A DNA stretch of 12,944 nucleotides from Chromatiales bacterium (GCA_024639625.1 JAHEIA010000024.1:1-12944); one strand, 5' to 3'; positions 1-7,050 are shown, counted from the stretch's first letter. The notes: generated by a model from the letters alone, not told the origin. A program made the numbers and translations.

Positions 1-546
1 ATTGACGTAATCGGTCATGAAATTGATGGTGAACTGCTCGCCGGCCTGGTTCTGCACCACGACCGAGGCCTGCTTGCCTTCCATGCGCAGGATGCCGGCC
101 GGGCATTCGCCGAATTCGGAGTTGCCCGCGGCGCGGCAGCGCAGGAGCGTGGTGGCGTCGTAGTCCTTCGTGGTGAAGGGCGAGGTCGGATTTTGGGGGT
201 CGGCCGGCTCGAGGGCCGTCGTGCTCCAGTAGACGTACACGCTTTCGTCCGGGAAGCGGAAGATCAGGCCCTGGTCGCCGAGGCCGCTCTGCCGGTACAC
301 CGTGCGACCGTGCTGGTCGCGGAAATTTCCGGGCGCATCGCCCACCGGGGACAGCTCGTGCGTCACGCCGTCCTCGCGGGTGATGGTTATGTAGCCCTGG
401 CGCTGTCCGAAGGTGCAGTGGATCATCTTGTCGGCGTGGTCGGAGTCCTTCGGATAGATGTCGCAGCGGGCCTCCGTCCAGTCCGCGGCAGTGGAGCCTG
501 CCCACACGGCCGCCACGAAGGCGGTCACCATCAACCAAGTTTTCAT
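1..546 (-). CDS. Exported protein of unknown family, 3' end cut by window edge (paralogue of the gene at 4756-5424)
   Basis: The frame is open from an ATG at 546 to base 1 with no stop, giving 182 visible residues. The start is supported by an AGAGGA-type ribosome site 8 bases upstream and by a clear signal peptide (MKTWLMVTAFVAAVWAGSTA), so the product is exported. It aligns along its length with the protein at 4756-5424. Shared blocks are ARCDIYPK, VYRQSGLG, LIFR, PDESVYVYW, YDATTLL and CPAGI, with conserved cysteines in ARCD, the following C-x-F segment, the TTLL-x-C segment and CPAGI. By comparison with the paralogue about 35-40 C-terminal residues lie beyond the left edge. I do not recognise the family. 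It follows the broken gene at 668-1388 by 121 bases on the same strand and may be co-transcribed with it. Existence is firm; function is unknown. Confidence 0.85.
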   Translation of the reverse strand, partial: MKTWLMVTAFVAAVWAGSTAADWTEARCDIYPKDSDHADKMIHCTFGQRQGYITITREDGVTHELSPVGDAPGNFRDQHGRTVYRQSGLGDQGLIFRFPDESVYVYWSTTALEPADPQNPTSPFTTKDYDATTLLRCRAAGNSEFGECPAGILRMEGKQASVVVQNQAGEQFTINFMTDYVN

Positions 547-667
547 AATGGACGTCCTCTCGGCTGCGGAGGCCGATACGCTGGTGAAAGACATTTCTTG
601 GGAGCGCCCGTAGCGAGGCAAGGCGACGAGGGCACCCAGGTGACTGCTTCGTGGCACCATGAACGGG

Positions 668-1388
668 TCACTCGATCCCGAAGATCACATTATAGGAGGT
701 GTTCCGGTTGCCGCGGTTGATCACCTCGATCACATGGTCCCCCGACTGCCAAAGTTGGCTCCGGTACTCCGTGGCAGAGGTCATCTGATCGAGAAGAAAC
801 GAGTCATCGGGATTGAAGACCTGGTAGTAGATGTCCGGTCCGTTCGCCGCGACCCGGACATAGAGATCCTGACCATTCTTCGCGCCGAGAACGTATCGAA
901 CCGAGCTGCCCGGCGTCAGCGTGGCAGTCAGTTCGGCACCCGTCGTGCCACGGTCGAACCGCACGCGTTCGGTTGCTGTCGTGGGTTCCCCGTCGGAGTG
1001 GCCGTAGGCGCCGGCCATCGCGCCGCCACCGTCATCGGCCTCCGGGCTTACGCTGAGCTCGCCGACCGTCGCGAAAATCCGCTTGCTCGGACAACGCCGC
1101 GGGATCGAGGCCGGCAAACACGTTGGCGATCTTATAGCCCGCGGCTCGCAGCTCCGCGGTCTCGTCGCTCCACTCGCCGTGCTGGTGCCCGCCGCAACGT
1201 TGCTCGCAGGGATAGGGTTTCGGATGTACGGTGCCGTCGTTGCAGAACCAGCGCAGCCGTTCGAAAGGGCCGCGCGGCGCATCCTGCATGTCGCTTACCC
1301 ATTTCCGGTAGGTCTCGAGGTCCTGCGACACTGCGATGTGCGGCGCGAGGGAAAGGACCAGCACGATGGGCACGATCAGTCGTGGCAT
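668..1388 (-). pseudogene. Exported small protein with C-terminal beta-sandwich (PPC-like) domain, broken by a frameshift
   Basis: Two overlapping minus-strand frames each carry half of a sensible protein. The first starts at ATG 1388, with GGAG six bases upstream, and has a signal peptide (MPRLIVPIVLVLSLAPHIAVS). A Cys/His-rich block follows (RWFCNDGTVHPKPYPCEQRC, then GGHQHGEW), then AAGYKIANVFAGLDPAALSEQ, before the frame degenerates and stops at 1032. The second frame carries the C-terminal half to the stop at 668. It holds a domain with the pattern VRFDRG, VRYVLGAKNGQDLYV, YYQVFNPDDS, SGDHVIEVINRG, like the beta-sandwich domains that bind or protect at the envelope. The switch lies near 1060-1105, probably beside GCGGATTTT; one extra or two missing bases would explain it. 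It could be a sequencing error, a true pseudogene, or programmed shifting. An internal ATG at 1018 would give an unexported product, which I think less likely. It lies 35 bases after the 505-residue gene and is probably in its operon. Confidence 0.7.
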
Positions 1389-1423
1389 CTCGATCTCCGG
1401 TTACCAGAGTCAGGCTATCGGCT

Positions 1424-2941
1424 TCAGAGACTGTCGCAATTCAGTTTTTGCTCTTCGACCTTGCCCGTCACCAGGTAGCCGGCGGGATCCAGGTCGAAGC
1501 GGAGCTTCCCCGCCTTGCACGAGGCACGAAGGATACCAGCTGCCAGTCCCGTATTGGTGACGATCTGCTTGATTTGGCGCTCGCTGAGCCCGAAGGTATC
1601 TTGCACGTAGCGATAGAGTTCGCCCTGGGTTGCGAAGTCATTTGCCAGCCACATCAGGCGCCGATACGTGTCCGCGCTGTAGTGGCGGATCTTCTCCAGC
1701 ATCCTGGTCTGCTTGGTGAAATTCGCGTAAGGGACGCGGCCGCCGGCGTCGTTGTCGTTGAGCTGGGTTCGCCTCAGCCGGATCGGAGCATGTTCGGCGA
1801 TCTCTTCCGGCACCTGGGTGCTGCTGGCCGGCATGCGCTTGATCTCACCGTTATCGACCCAATACCAGTAGCTCAGGTAGTCGATATTGCCGATGCGGTC
1901 CTGCTGACTGAAGATGTAATCGAGCAGCGTGATCTCGGTGAGTTCCTTCATCCAGAACACCATCTGCTCGGGCGGGATGCCGTGCCGCATGGCCTGTCGC
2001 AGGGTCGTATTGGCGGCTGCCTCGTGGATGCCCGCGTCGATGGCCTCCTGGAGTGGCTTCGCCGAGCGCAGAGCACGGAAGGGCGCGGTGTCCTGAAAAT
2101 CGCGGTTCTGGCCCTCGCCCCAGCCCGATTGGCGCGTGCCGTTGAACTCGGGGCCGTAGCGATCACCATGCGGGTGGAGCAGGACGCCGTAGATCTGTTT
2201 CCTGTCTCGCGTGAAGAGCTCGTCGGTGGGGGAGTAGGCCGTCGGATTCTTCTCCGCCTTCTGCAGGATCCTCCACCCGGCATGGTTCATGGCCCCGCCC
2301 TTGCGGTGCGCCGACAGTTTGAGTCCTTTTTCGGTCACACGGGCCAGGTGCGCGTCCTTGTCCATCGAGCGGTATACGCTGACCGGCACATGGACGTCGG
2401 CATGCAGGTAGCGGGAGAAATGGTAGTAGAGCAAAGACGCTGTGGAAAAGGTCGCACTGGTGTGCGCGTCGTTCATGGTGGTCTTGAAAGAGACCGGCTC
2501 ACCCAGGGCACCGCGCTTGACCGGACTGGTGGTCGCGCATTGCTCGGCCTCGAACGCCTCGGCTTTGCCGGCGAAGCGGCCGCGCGAGATGTCGTAGACC
2601 AGCGTGCCCGGACTGGTGCTGAACACCTTCGGGCACAGGGCGTGGGTGCCAGAGTAAAAGTCGATCTCGCAAAACGCCTTCTCCTGTGCTTTGTCTTCGC
2701 CGCTGTACACCGCCCCCGGCATCCTGTCGAGGGCGATGCACTGTTCTGCGACGCCATGCGGCGAGTGATGGGTGACGGCCGTTCCGCTTACCGCCGCCGC
2801 TGTCGTGGGAGCGATCGCACCCAGCAATGACAGTATGGCGACGAGTAACAGTCTCGGAGCGCGATCCGAAAGGCTGCGCTGGGCCACATCGCTAGCCCTA
2901 ACGCGCAGATAACTGGAAACCGAAGTGCCGATGGCGATCAC
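1424..2941 (-). CDS. Large exported protein with FAM20/HipA/PI3K-like kinase motifs (putative)
   Basis: This encodes 505 residues from a GTG at 2941. The start is well supported by GGAG six bases upstream (CTGAGGAGAGTAGT before GTG). A long basic N-region precedes a hydrophobic segment (about residues 30-50, LLLVAILSLLGAIAPTTAAA), so export is likely. I see kinase-like elements in order. Residues 150-190 hold VSFKTTMND followed by ASLLYYHFSRYL and VHVPVSVYR, resembling the lobe in which FAM20 and HipA folds have the ATP lysine and a helix ending in an LxxxxVPP-type strand. Residues 340-354 (LDYIFSQQDRIGNID) resemble the D-x-x-x-N catalytic loop. Residues 394-401 (LNDNDAGG) resemble the metal-binding D-x-G region. 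The similarity is by motif only; overall homology is not shown. The C-terminal 80 residues have Cys475 and Cys502. The frameshifted gene follows 35 bases downstream. The alternative is an unrelated exported protein with chance motifs. Confidence 0.85.
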   Translation of the reverse strand: MIAIGTSVSSYLRVRASDVAQRSLSDRAPRLLLVAILSLLGAIAPTTAAAVSGTAVTHHSPHGVAEQCIALDRMPGAVYSGEDKAQEKAFCEIDFYSGTHALCPKVFSTSPGTLVYDISRGRFAGKAEAFEAEQCATTSPVKRGALGEPVSFKTTMNDAHTSATFSTASLLYYHFSRYLHADVHVPVSVYRSMDKDAHLARVTEKGLKLSAHRKGGAMNHAGWRILQKAEKNPTAYSPTDELFTRDRKQIYGVLLHPHGDRYGPEFNGTRQSGWGEGQNRDFQDTAPFRALRSAKPLQEAIDAGIHEAAANTTLRQAMRHGIPPEQMVFWMKELTEITLLDYIFSQQDRIGNIDYLSYWYWVDNGEIKRMPASSTQVPEEIAEHAPIRLRRTQLNDNDAGGRVPYANFTKQTRMLEKIRHYSADTYRRLMWLANDFATQGELYRYVQDTFGLSERQIKQIVTNTGLAAGILRASCKAGKLRFDLDPAGYLVTGKVEEQKLNCDSL

Positions 2942-2990
2942 ACTACTCTCCTCAGGCTCGTCTCTTTAATCCTATAGCGAGGCTGCGCCG

Positions 2991-3046
2991 AAAACCGATC
3001 AGTCGGTAAAGCGACGACAGTTTGCCGCTGCCGGAAGCCGGCAAAC
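2991..3046 (-). terminator. Two hairpins between the META gene and the kinase-like gene (possible weak terminator)
   Basis: Reading the minus strand after the stop at 3117, an 8-base-pair stem (GTTTGCCG with CGGCAAAC, 3020-3027 with 3039-3046, 11-base loop) is followed by a 5-base-pair stem (ACCGA, loop CTGA, TCGGT; 2994-3007) that runs straight into TTTT at 2991-2994. The second element looks like a small intrinsic terminator, but the stem is short. It would separate the 3117-4322 transcript from the 505-residue gene, consistent with the 175-base gap between them. Confidence 0.35.
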
Positions 3047-3116
3047 GGCTGCACACCGCATGATAGACATACGCAATATATTCAGTTTACTTTTCTCTTT
3101 GCCGCCTTCGCTCTGT

Positions 3117-4322
3117 TCACTGCGCCGCAGCGCGTTCGAAAACGAGGAGCGAGTAGGCGTCATCCTGCTTATAGCTGATCACCAGCTTGCTTAGCACGAA
3201 GCTATATTGCGTAGCGTTCTCCAGTGCCTCGAGGAAGCGATCCTCGGCTTCCATCTGCGGTGGCGGACAGGACATACGGGTTGCCCCCACCGGCCCGATG
3301 TGCAGCTGGTAGGGTGTTGGCGCTGTGACTGAGGCGAAGTAACGGTTGCAGCCGGTGGACCCCGAGATGCGGTCTGGCTCGAACTCGGCCGTAATTGATA
3401 CCCCGTCCGGAATCGGGTCGTCCCAACCGAGCCCAGTGAGACGCCACGGGGCACCGGCGAGCTGCTCCAAGGATAGCGTACCGAGCCCCTCTCGCGACAG
3501 CTCGGCGAGCTCACCATCCTTGAGCCCGTAGACGCTGGAGACCATCAATGTCGGGCAGCAGGCGGGCTCCCCGGGACCTGGGGCGACGTACTCGAGGGTG
3601 GCCGTTCCGTTGGCAGCCCGAAGGGTCATGACGTCCACACGATCGCCGATACGCACGGTGCCGACGTTGCGTGCCTTGCCCTCGGCATGAGCCACGGCGG
3701 CCAGGTAGAGAAGCTGCCCCGTGCCGCCGGAGTTTTCGTTCAAAAGAACGAATGCTTCCTGCGTCCCGTCGCTGTCGATGTCGGCGGTAACATAAAGATC
3801 GGAGATCAGCTCCACCCGTGGCCGCGCAGCGCCACCGGGCACGAATGGCTCACCCTCGTAGACGCCGTTCACCAACTGCACCGGTTCGTCGTAGATGCCC
3901 GCATAGGCGATGTTTCGTAGCTCGTCCAGCGTCGGGGCGACCAAGTCCGCAACAGGGACCGCTCCCTCGGCAGGGGCGCTGTCTTCGCGCAGGAACCTTC
4001 CCGCGACCCAGCCCTCGATGCCCCCATATTTGACCTTGCACCAATAGTCCTTGCGGCTTTCCTCCCGTTGAGGCTGCGTCATTTGCTCCCATTCGGCGAA
4101 GGAAGGGAGCCCCCGGCAGCCCAGGTTCTGCAGCCCGTGGGCGTCGTGGGGGATCTGGCCGATTCTTTCTGCGTACGGCGAAGGGCCGGCGCGGAGATTC
4201 AGGGCATCGTCCGCGGCAACGCCGGTGACGGCATAGAAATCAGGCCCGTCTGCCTCGCCGAAGGCGGGCGCGACCCAGGTCGCTAGCATGAGAAACGGCA
4301 CCAAGGCGATGTAACGTAACAT
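3117..4322 (-). CDS. Exported SH3b plus META (HslJ-like) domain protein
   Basis: This encodes 401 residues from ATG 4322, with AGGGGT eight bases upstream. Residues 1-22 are a signal peptide (MLRYIALVPFLMLATWVAPAFG). Residues about 27-113 are a bacterial SH3 domain: ALNLRAGPS, then WCKVKYGGIEGWVAGRFL. SH3b domains bind peptidoglycan or other envelope ligands. Residues about 135-275 are a middle region with DIDSDGTQEAFVLLNE at 181-196, which looks like a D-x-D-x-D-G calcium-type loop in a beta-structured unit. Residues about 288-397 are a META/HslJ-type domain (DUF306) with the characteristic GSTGCNRY near 321-328 and TRMSCP near 348-353; HslJ is linked to heat and novobiocin tolerance in E. 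coli. There are two Cys pairs worth noting, C255-C256 and C325 with C352. The product is likely periplasmic or envelope-associated. It is first in the left block, facing the plus-strand operon across 433 bases. Confidence 0.9.
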   Translation of the reverse strand: MLRYIALVPFLMLATWVAPAFGEADGPDFYAVTGVAADDALNLRAGPSPYAERIGQIPHDAHGLQNLGCRGLPSFAEWEQMTQPQREESRKDYWCKVKYGGIEGWVAGRFLREDSAPAEGAVPVADLVAPTLDELRNIAYAGIYDEPVQLVNGVYEGEPFVPGGAARPRVELISDLYVTADIDSDGTQEAFVLLNENSGGTGQLLYLAAVAHAEGKARNVGTVRIGDRVDVMTLRAANGTATLEYVAPGPGEPACCPTLMVSSVYGLKDGELAELSREGLGTLSLEQLAGAPWRLTGLGWDDPIPDGVSITAEFEPDRISGSTGCNRYFASVTAPTPYQLHIGPVGATRMSCPPPQMEAEDRFLEALENATQYSFVLSKLVISYKQDDAYSLLVFERAAAQ

Positions 4323-4623
4323 CGAGCGCTACCCCTTATGATTTGCTAGGTCGGCCAAAGATACCTGGTTCACGCGGATCCGGAAACCGGTCCCAAGTAG
4401 GTGGGTGGCGTCGTGTGACGCAACGGTCGTTGGAGATGGTGCCGGCGAATGAGTCAGGATGGCTTTTTCACCAGGCGAACGAGAAACAGCAAAGCGGCGC
4501 CGATGGTGGTTGCGCCCATGGTTGGGAGACGGGATCAGCCCAGTTGGCGATGCGCGGGAGAAGCTCGACGCAGACCATCCGCATCGTTCGACCTTCACCT
4601 GTCTTTTCGGCAGCCAAAATCGG

Positions 4624-4651
4624 TTGCTAGTCAGCCGATACCACCTATACT
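4624..4651 (+). promoter_or_regulatory. Candidate sigma-70-type promoter for the 4756-6973 operon
   Basis: TTGCTA (4624-4629) and TATACT (4646-4651) are separated by 16 bases and match four and five of six consensus positions, in an otherwise GC-rich context. Transcription from about 4658 would give a leader of about 100 bases before the ATG at 4756. The identification rests on motif match only. Confidence 0.45.
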
Positions 4652-4689
4652 GAGCGGACCGGCGGAAGCGAGGGGATCTTTGAACTCCT

Positions 4690-4730
4690 GCCCTTTTTGG
4701 GCGACTCCCAGCCCCCCGGGACTGCCCCGG
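4690..4730 (+). promoter_or_regulatory. Two small hairpins in the presumed leader of the plus-strand operon
   Basis: A GCCC/GGGC stem closes a T5 loop at 4690-4702, and a CCGGG/CCCGG stem with a five-base loop lies at 4716-4730, 25 bases before the ATG and about 15 bases before the ribosome site GGAG (4746-4749). They could affect translation, but no known riboswitch class was recognised and chance is likely in GC-rich DNA. Confidence 0.25.
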
Positions 4731-4755
4731 CCATAAGCTGAAAACGGAGTTAGGA

Positions 4756-5424
4756 ATGAATCCAGAAATCACCTCGGTGGCAGCGGCGTTCCTCGGATTG
4801 ACTGCAATGGCGCTGCCGGTAAAAGCCGATAGCGTCGATGCCCGCTGCGACATCTATCCCAAGGGGGAGGATCGTGCTTCGGCGTCTCTCGCCTGCTCCT
4901 TCTCCCAGAACCAGGGCAACGTGTATATCGATCGCAAGGACGGGGTCAGTTACCAGCTCACCCCAGAAGGCGACCAGCCCGGGAATTATGTCGACAGTTC
5001 CGGTAGCGCGGTATATCGTCAAAGTGGTCTCGGTAAAGACGGGCTAATCTTTCGAATGCCGGACGAATCTGTGTATGTCTACTGGGATGCGTCTTCGTTG
5101 GCGCCAACCCGCGGTTACGACAATCCCACAGCGCCCTACACGACAGCGGAATACGACGCCACGACCCTGCTGCCGTGCTCGATCACCGATCCGTCGCACG
5201 ACCAGAATTGTCCGGCGGGAATCCGCCGTGGCGATGCGGGTTCGGCCTCGATTCGCGTCACGTCGCCCGATGGAGTGGAGCGGGTGCTGAATTTCGCTGA
5301 CGGCAACGTAACTACGCCGGATGGTGGCGACTTGACCTGGGGCAAACAGGGCGATAGCTGGTATATCGGCATCGACGAGCGGGAGTTCTACGTCGTGCCA
5401 GAGGCGGCGGTGAATGGTGGTTGA
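4756..5424 (+). CDS. Exported protein of unknown family, full-length paralogue of the left-edge gene
   Basis: This encodes 222 residues from ATG 4756, with GGAG at 4746-4749 six bases upstream. Residues 1-24 are a signal peptide ending PVKA, so the mature protein starts near DSVDARCDIYPK. Conserved features shared with the protein at 1-546 are ARCDIYPK (about 28-35), VYRQSGLG, LIFRMPDESVYVYW, YDATTLL followed by Cys, and NCPAGI. Four cysteines sit at matching places, suggesting disulfides in an oxidising compartment. The C-terminal part (GDLTWGKQGDSWYIGIDERE) is aromatic-rich and is not visible in the truncated paralogue. The sequence looks all-beta. No enzyme motif was recognised. It is the first gene of a probable plus-strand operon, with 86 bases between its stop and the next start. 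Gene call is secure; function unknown. Confidence 0.9.
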   Translation: MNPEITSVAAAFLGLTAMALPVKADSVDARCDIYPKGEDRASASLACSFSQNQGNVYIDRKDGVSYQLTPEGDQPGNYVDSSGSAVYRQSGLGKDGLIFRMPDESVYVYWDASSLAPTRGYDNPTAPYTTAEYDATTLLPCSITDPSHDQNCPAGIRRGDAGSASIRVTSPDGVERVLNFADGNVTTPDGGDLTWGKQGDSWYIGIDEREFYVVPEAAVNGG

Positions 5425-5510
5425 TGCACAGGGGGGGCATCGTCCCGCTCAGCACATCTCCGGATACCAATCCACCTGATGTCTTATCGGCCTCGGATCG
5501 AGAAACTCAG

Positions 5511-6257
5511 ATGAAAGCGTTGGTTCTTACGGCAATTTCTTTCCTTTCCCTGTTCAGTACAAGCGTGTCGGCTGAGGAAACCTACGCGCAACCGGAAGCA
5601 CCCCTAGTGGCGGAAGTTCTGGGTACTCAGATCCGCACCAGTAATGGGGAAGAAATGCAGTACTTAATTGTCAAAAAGCTCCTGGATCAATACGCTGCTG
5701 ATAACGACATCGAGGTGCAGCAGGAAGAAATCGACGCCTTTGTGGAGGCTGTCCGTCGGGCCGCGGAGAAAGACCGAAAAGCGCGTAAGGCGCGCCGGGA
5801 TCAGCTTGCCAGCGAGCTCGAGTCGAACGCCTTGACCGATGTTCAGCGCCAGGCGTCAGTGTCTGAGCTCGAAATGCTGAATAGCCTCCTCGATGACGCC
5901 TCTGGGACCGAGAGCGGCAGCGGCGAGGATTCCCCGGAGGATAAGGCGACCAGGGAGCAGATCGCGGCCGCCTTTATCCTGCAATGGAAGATCAACCGGG
6001 CGCTCTACCAGCAGTACGGCGGTCGGATCATTTTCCAGCAGGGTGGGCCGGAACCGCTTGATGCCTACCGCCAATTCCTCGAGGAAAAGGAAAAGCAGGG
6101 GGCCTTCAGTATCCTGGAGAAGTCGTTTGAGCCGGCATTCTGGAGGTATTACAGGACCGATTCAATCCACTCTTTCTATCCGGCAGGAAGCAAGGAGGAA
6201 TCCCAGGCTTTCGCCACGCCTTGGTGGATGATGGAGCCGGTGGAGGATGTGCAATGA
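5511..6257 (+). CDS. Exported SurA-N-like (foldase-like) protein without a PPIase domain
   Basis: I place the start at ATG 5511, giving 248 residues. This gives a textbook signal peptide (MKALVLTAISFLSLFSTSVSA). The open frame reaches back to 5421, but the extra 30 residues lack signal character. The ribosome site at 5511 is weak. Residues 31-85 (LVAEVLGTQIRTSNGEEMQY, then LIVKKLLDQYAADNDIEVQQ and EEIDAFVEAV) follow the pattern of the N-terminal chaperone domain of SurA/PpiC foldases: a small beta strand, a helix ending in a leucine run, and a D/S-E-E-I-D helix. A charged, coiled-coil-like stretch follows at 80-125 and a Ser/Glu linker at 128-145. The C-terminal part has a W-K-I-N-R helix and YGGRIIFQQGGPEPLDAYRQ at about 169-188. 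No parvulin PPIase domain is seen, so any role would be as a chaperone or binding protein. It overlaps the next gene by ATGA. Confidence 0.8.
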   Translation: MKALVLTAISFLSLFSTSVSAEETYAQPEAPLVAEVLGTQIRTSNGEEMQYLIVKKLLDQYAADNDIEVQQEEIDAFVEAVRRAAEKDRKARKARRDQLASELESNALTDVQRQASVSELEMLNSLLDDASGTESGSGEDSPEDKATREQIAAAFILQWKINRALYQQYGGRIIFQQGGPEPLDAYRQFLEEKEKQGAFSILEKSFEPAFWRYYRTDSIHSFYPAGSKEESQAFATPWWMMEPVEDVQ

Positions 6258-6973
6258 AGGCATCGCTAAGGTACCCATGCATGTGGCTTCGCTCAGCTTC
6301 TACTGGGTACTTCGCCGGCGCATTGCTTGTCTTTGCCGGTCTTCCGTCGGTTGCAGTTGCGGCCGCCGAATGCCATCCGCCTCGAGTGGTGGAGGAAGTT
6401 AGCGCGCCTGCAATCCAAGATTTCATAGCTGCCGAACACAAGAGCGTTCTCACGTTCGTGGGATATTCAGGGGCCGGGTATGAAGATCACGCGGCGATGC
6501 TGAATCACGCTCGCCGAGTACTGGACCGCTTCGACCCGGCGGCTACGCTGGTAAACATCGGCGCTACTCGGCAGGGCATAGGCGCGGTATACGCGCTTGC
6601 CAAGGCGCTTGGGTTCACGACCATGGGCATAGTGTCGGACCTTGCGCGCCAGCAAGATGTGGAGCTTGCACCCTGTGTCGACTACGTCTTCTATGTTCCC
6701 GATGCAACCTGGGGCGGCCTCTTGCCAGGTTCGGCGAGTCTCTCGCCCACTTCGAGCGCTATGGTATTCGCGAGCAACATTATTGTCGGCATTGGTGGCG
6801 GGGAGGTGGCGCGTGACGAGCTGCTCGGCGCACGCGCGGCCGGGAAGCAGGTTGAGTTTCTGCCCGCAGATATGAACCATCAGCTGGCCCGGGAGAAAGC
6901 CAGGAAGAAGGGCGCTCCCGAGCCAACCGACTTTCGCGGAGCTGCCGGAGCCGCTCTTCATCCAGGAATCTAG
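6254..6973 (+). CDS. Exported Rossmann/SLOG-like nucleotide-binding-type protein
   Basis: The start is the ATG at 6254, overlapping the preceding stop as ATGA, with GGAGG at 6242-6246. This gives 239 residues and suggests translational coupling. The frame extends upstream to 6221 without improving the call. Residues 1-38 are a long signal peptide (hydrophobic FAGALLVFAGLPSVAVAAA). The body has a Rossmann-type alternation: SVLTFVGYSGAG (64-75), TLVNIGATRQGIGAVYALAK (98-117), TTMGIVSD, VDYVFYVPD (142-150), then SNIIVGIGGGEVARDELLGA (174-193) and GKQVEFLPAD. The GIGGG-x(3-4)-E/D pattern resembles LOG/SLOG proteins, which handle nucleotide or base phosphates; those are normally cytoplasmic, so export is unusual. 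The catalytic PGGxGTxxE motif of LOG phosphoribohydrolases is not present in that form. The C-terminal 30 residues are basic. A sensor or ligand-binding role is inference. Confidence 0.8.
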   Translation: MKASLRYPCMWLRSASTGYFAGALLVFAGLPSVAVAAAECHPPRVVEEVSAPAIQDFIAAEHKSVLTFVGYSGAGYEDHAAMLNHARRVLDRFDPAATLVNIGATRQGIGAVYALAKALGFTTMGIVSDLARQQDVELAPCVDYVFYVPDATWGGLLPGSASLSPTSSAMVFASNIIVGIGGGEVARDELLGARAAGKQVEFLPADMNHQLAREKARKKGAPEPTDFRGAAGAALHPGI

Positions 6974-7032
6974 GAGTCGCACCGAGCCAACCGCATCGGA
7001 CCGATTGCAGCCCAGGACCAAGAGTCGGGCAA

Positions 7033-7050
7033 GCGGCGGCCGGCCGTCGC
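7033..7050. repeat. Near-perfect GC palindrome in the convergent gap
   Basis: GCGGCGGCC and GGCCGTCGC form an 18-base near-palindrome with one G-T pair. As RNA it gives a 7-base-pair stem with a CCGG loop. It sits between the stop of the plus-strand operon (6973) and the stop of the minus-strand repeat protein (7089). There is no T tract on either side, so a role as an intrinsic terminator is doubtful. Confidence 0.3.

Larger units (their letters stand above)
4323..4755. other. Divergent intergenic region of 433 bases between the META gene and the three-gene operon
   Basis: I see no convincing gene here. Frames on both strands lack codon structure, and a minus-strand frame spanning 4329-4853 has Ser/Arg-rich composition typical of antisense reading in GC-rich DNA and overlaps the next gene. 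The region should hold promoters for both the minus-strand gene starting at 4322 and the plus-strand gene starting at 4756. It contains a sigma-70-like candidate for the plus strand and two small hairpins in the presumed leader. A 21-codon minus-strand frame (4454-4519) with one hydrophobic segment is visible but has no ribosome site. Confidence 0.6.

Noticed and set aside
193..720. Plus-strand frame of 175 codons at the left edge
   Set aside because: It is antisense to the left-edge exported gene, whose similarity to the paralogue at 4756-5424 shows that the minus strand is the coding one.
659..2830. Long plus-strand open frame of 723 codons
   Set aside because: It is antisense to the frameshifted and kinase-like genes. 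Composition is Arg/Gly/Val-rich without domains, and GC-rich DNA often opens such frames. The minus-strand genes have ribosome sites and signal peptides.
4454..4519. Twenty-one-codon minus-strand frame with the hydrophobic segment GATTIGAALLFLV
   Set aside because: It resembles a membrane segment but has no ribosome site and is preceded by an in-frame stop; too short to support as a gene.
4329..4853. Minus-strand 174-codon frame
   Set aside because: It overlaps the 5' end of the plus-strand paralogue and the intergenic region, has no signal peptide or domain, and contains Ser/Arg/Pro-rich shadow composition.
5421..5510. N-terminal extension of the SurA-N-like gene from the upstream start
   Set aside because: The extra 30 residues hide the signal peptide and overlap the preceding stop; ATG 5511 gives a standard export signal.
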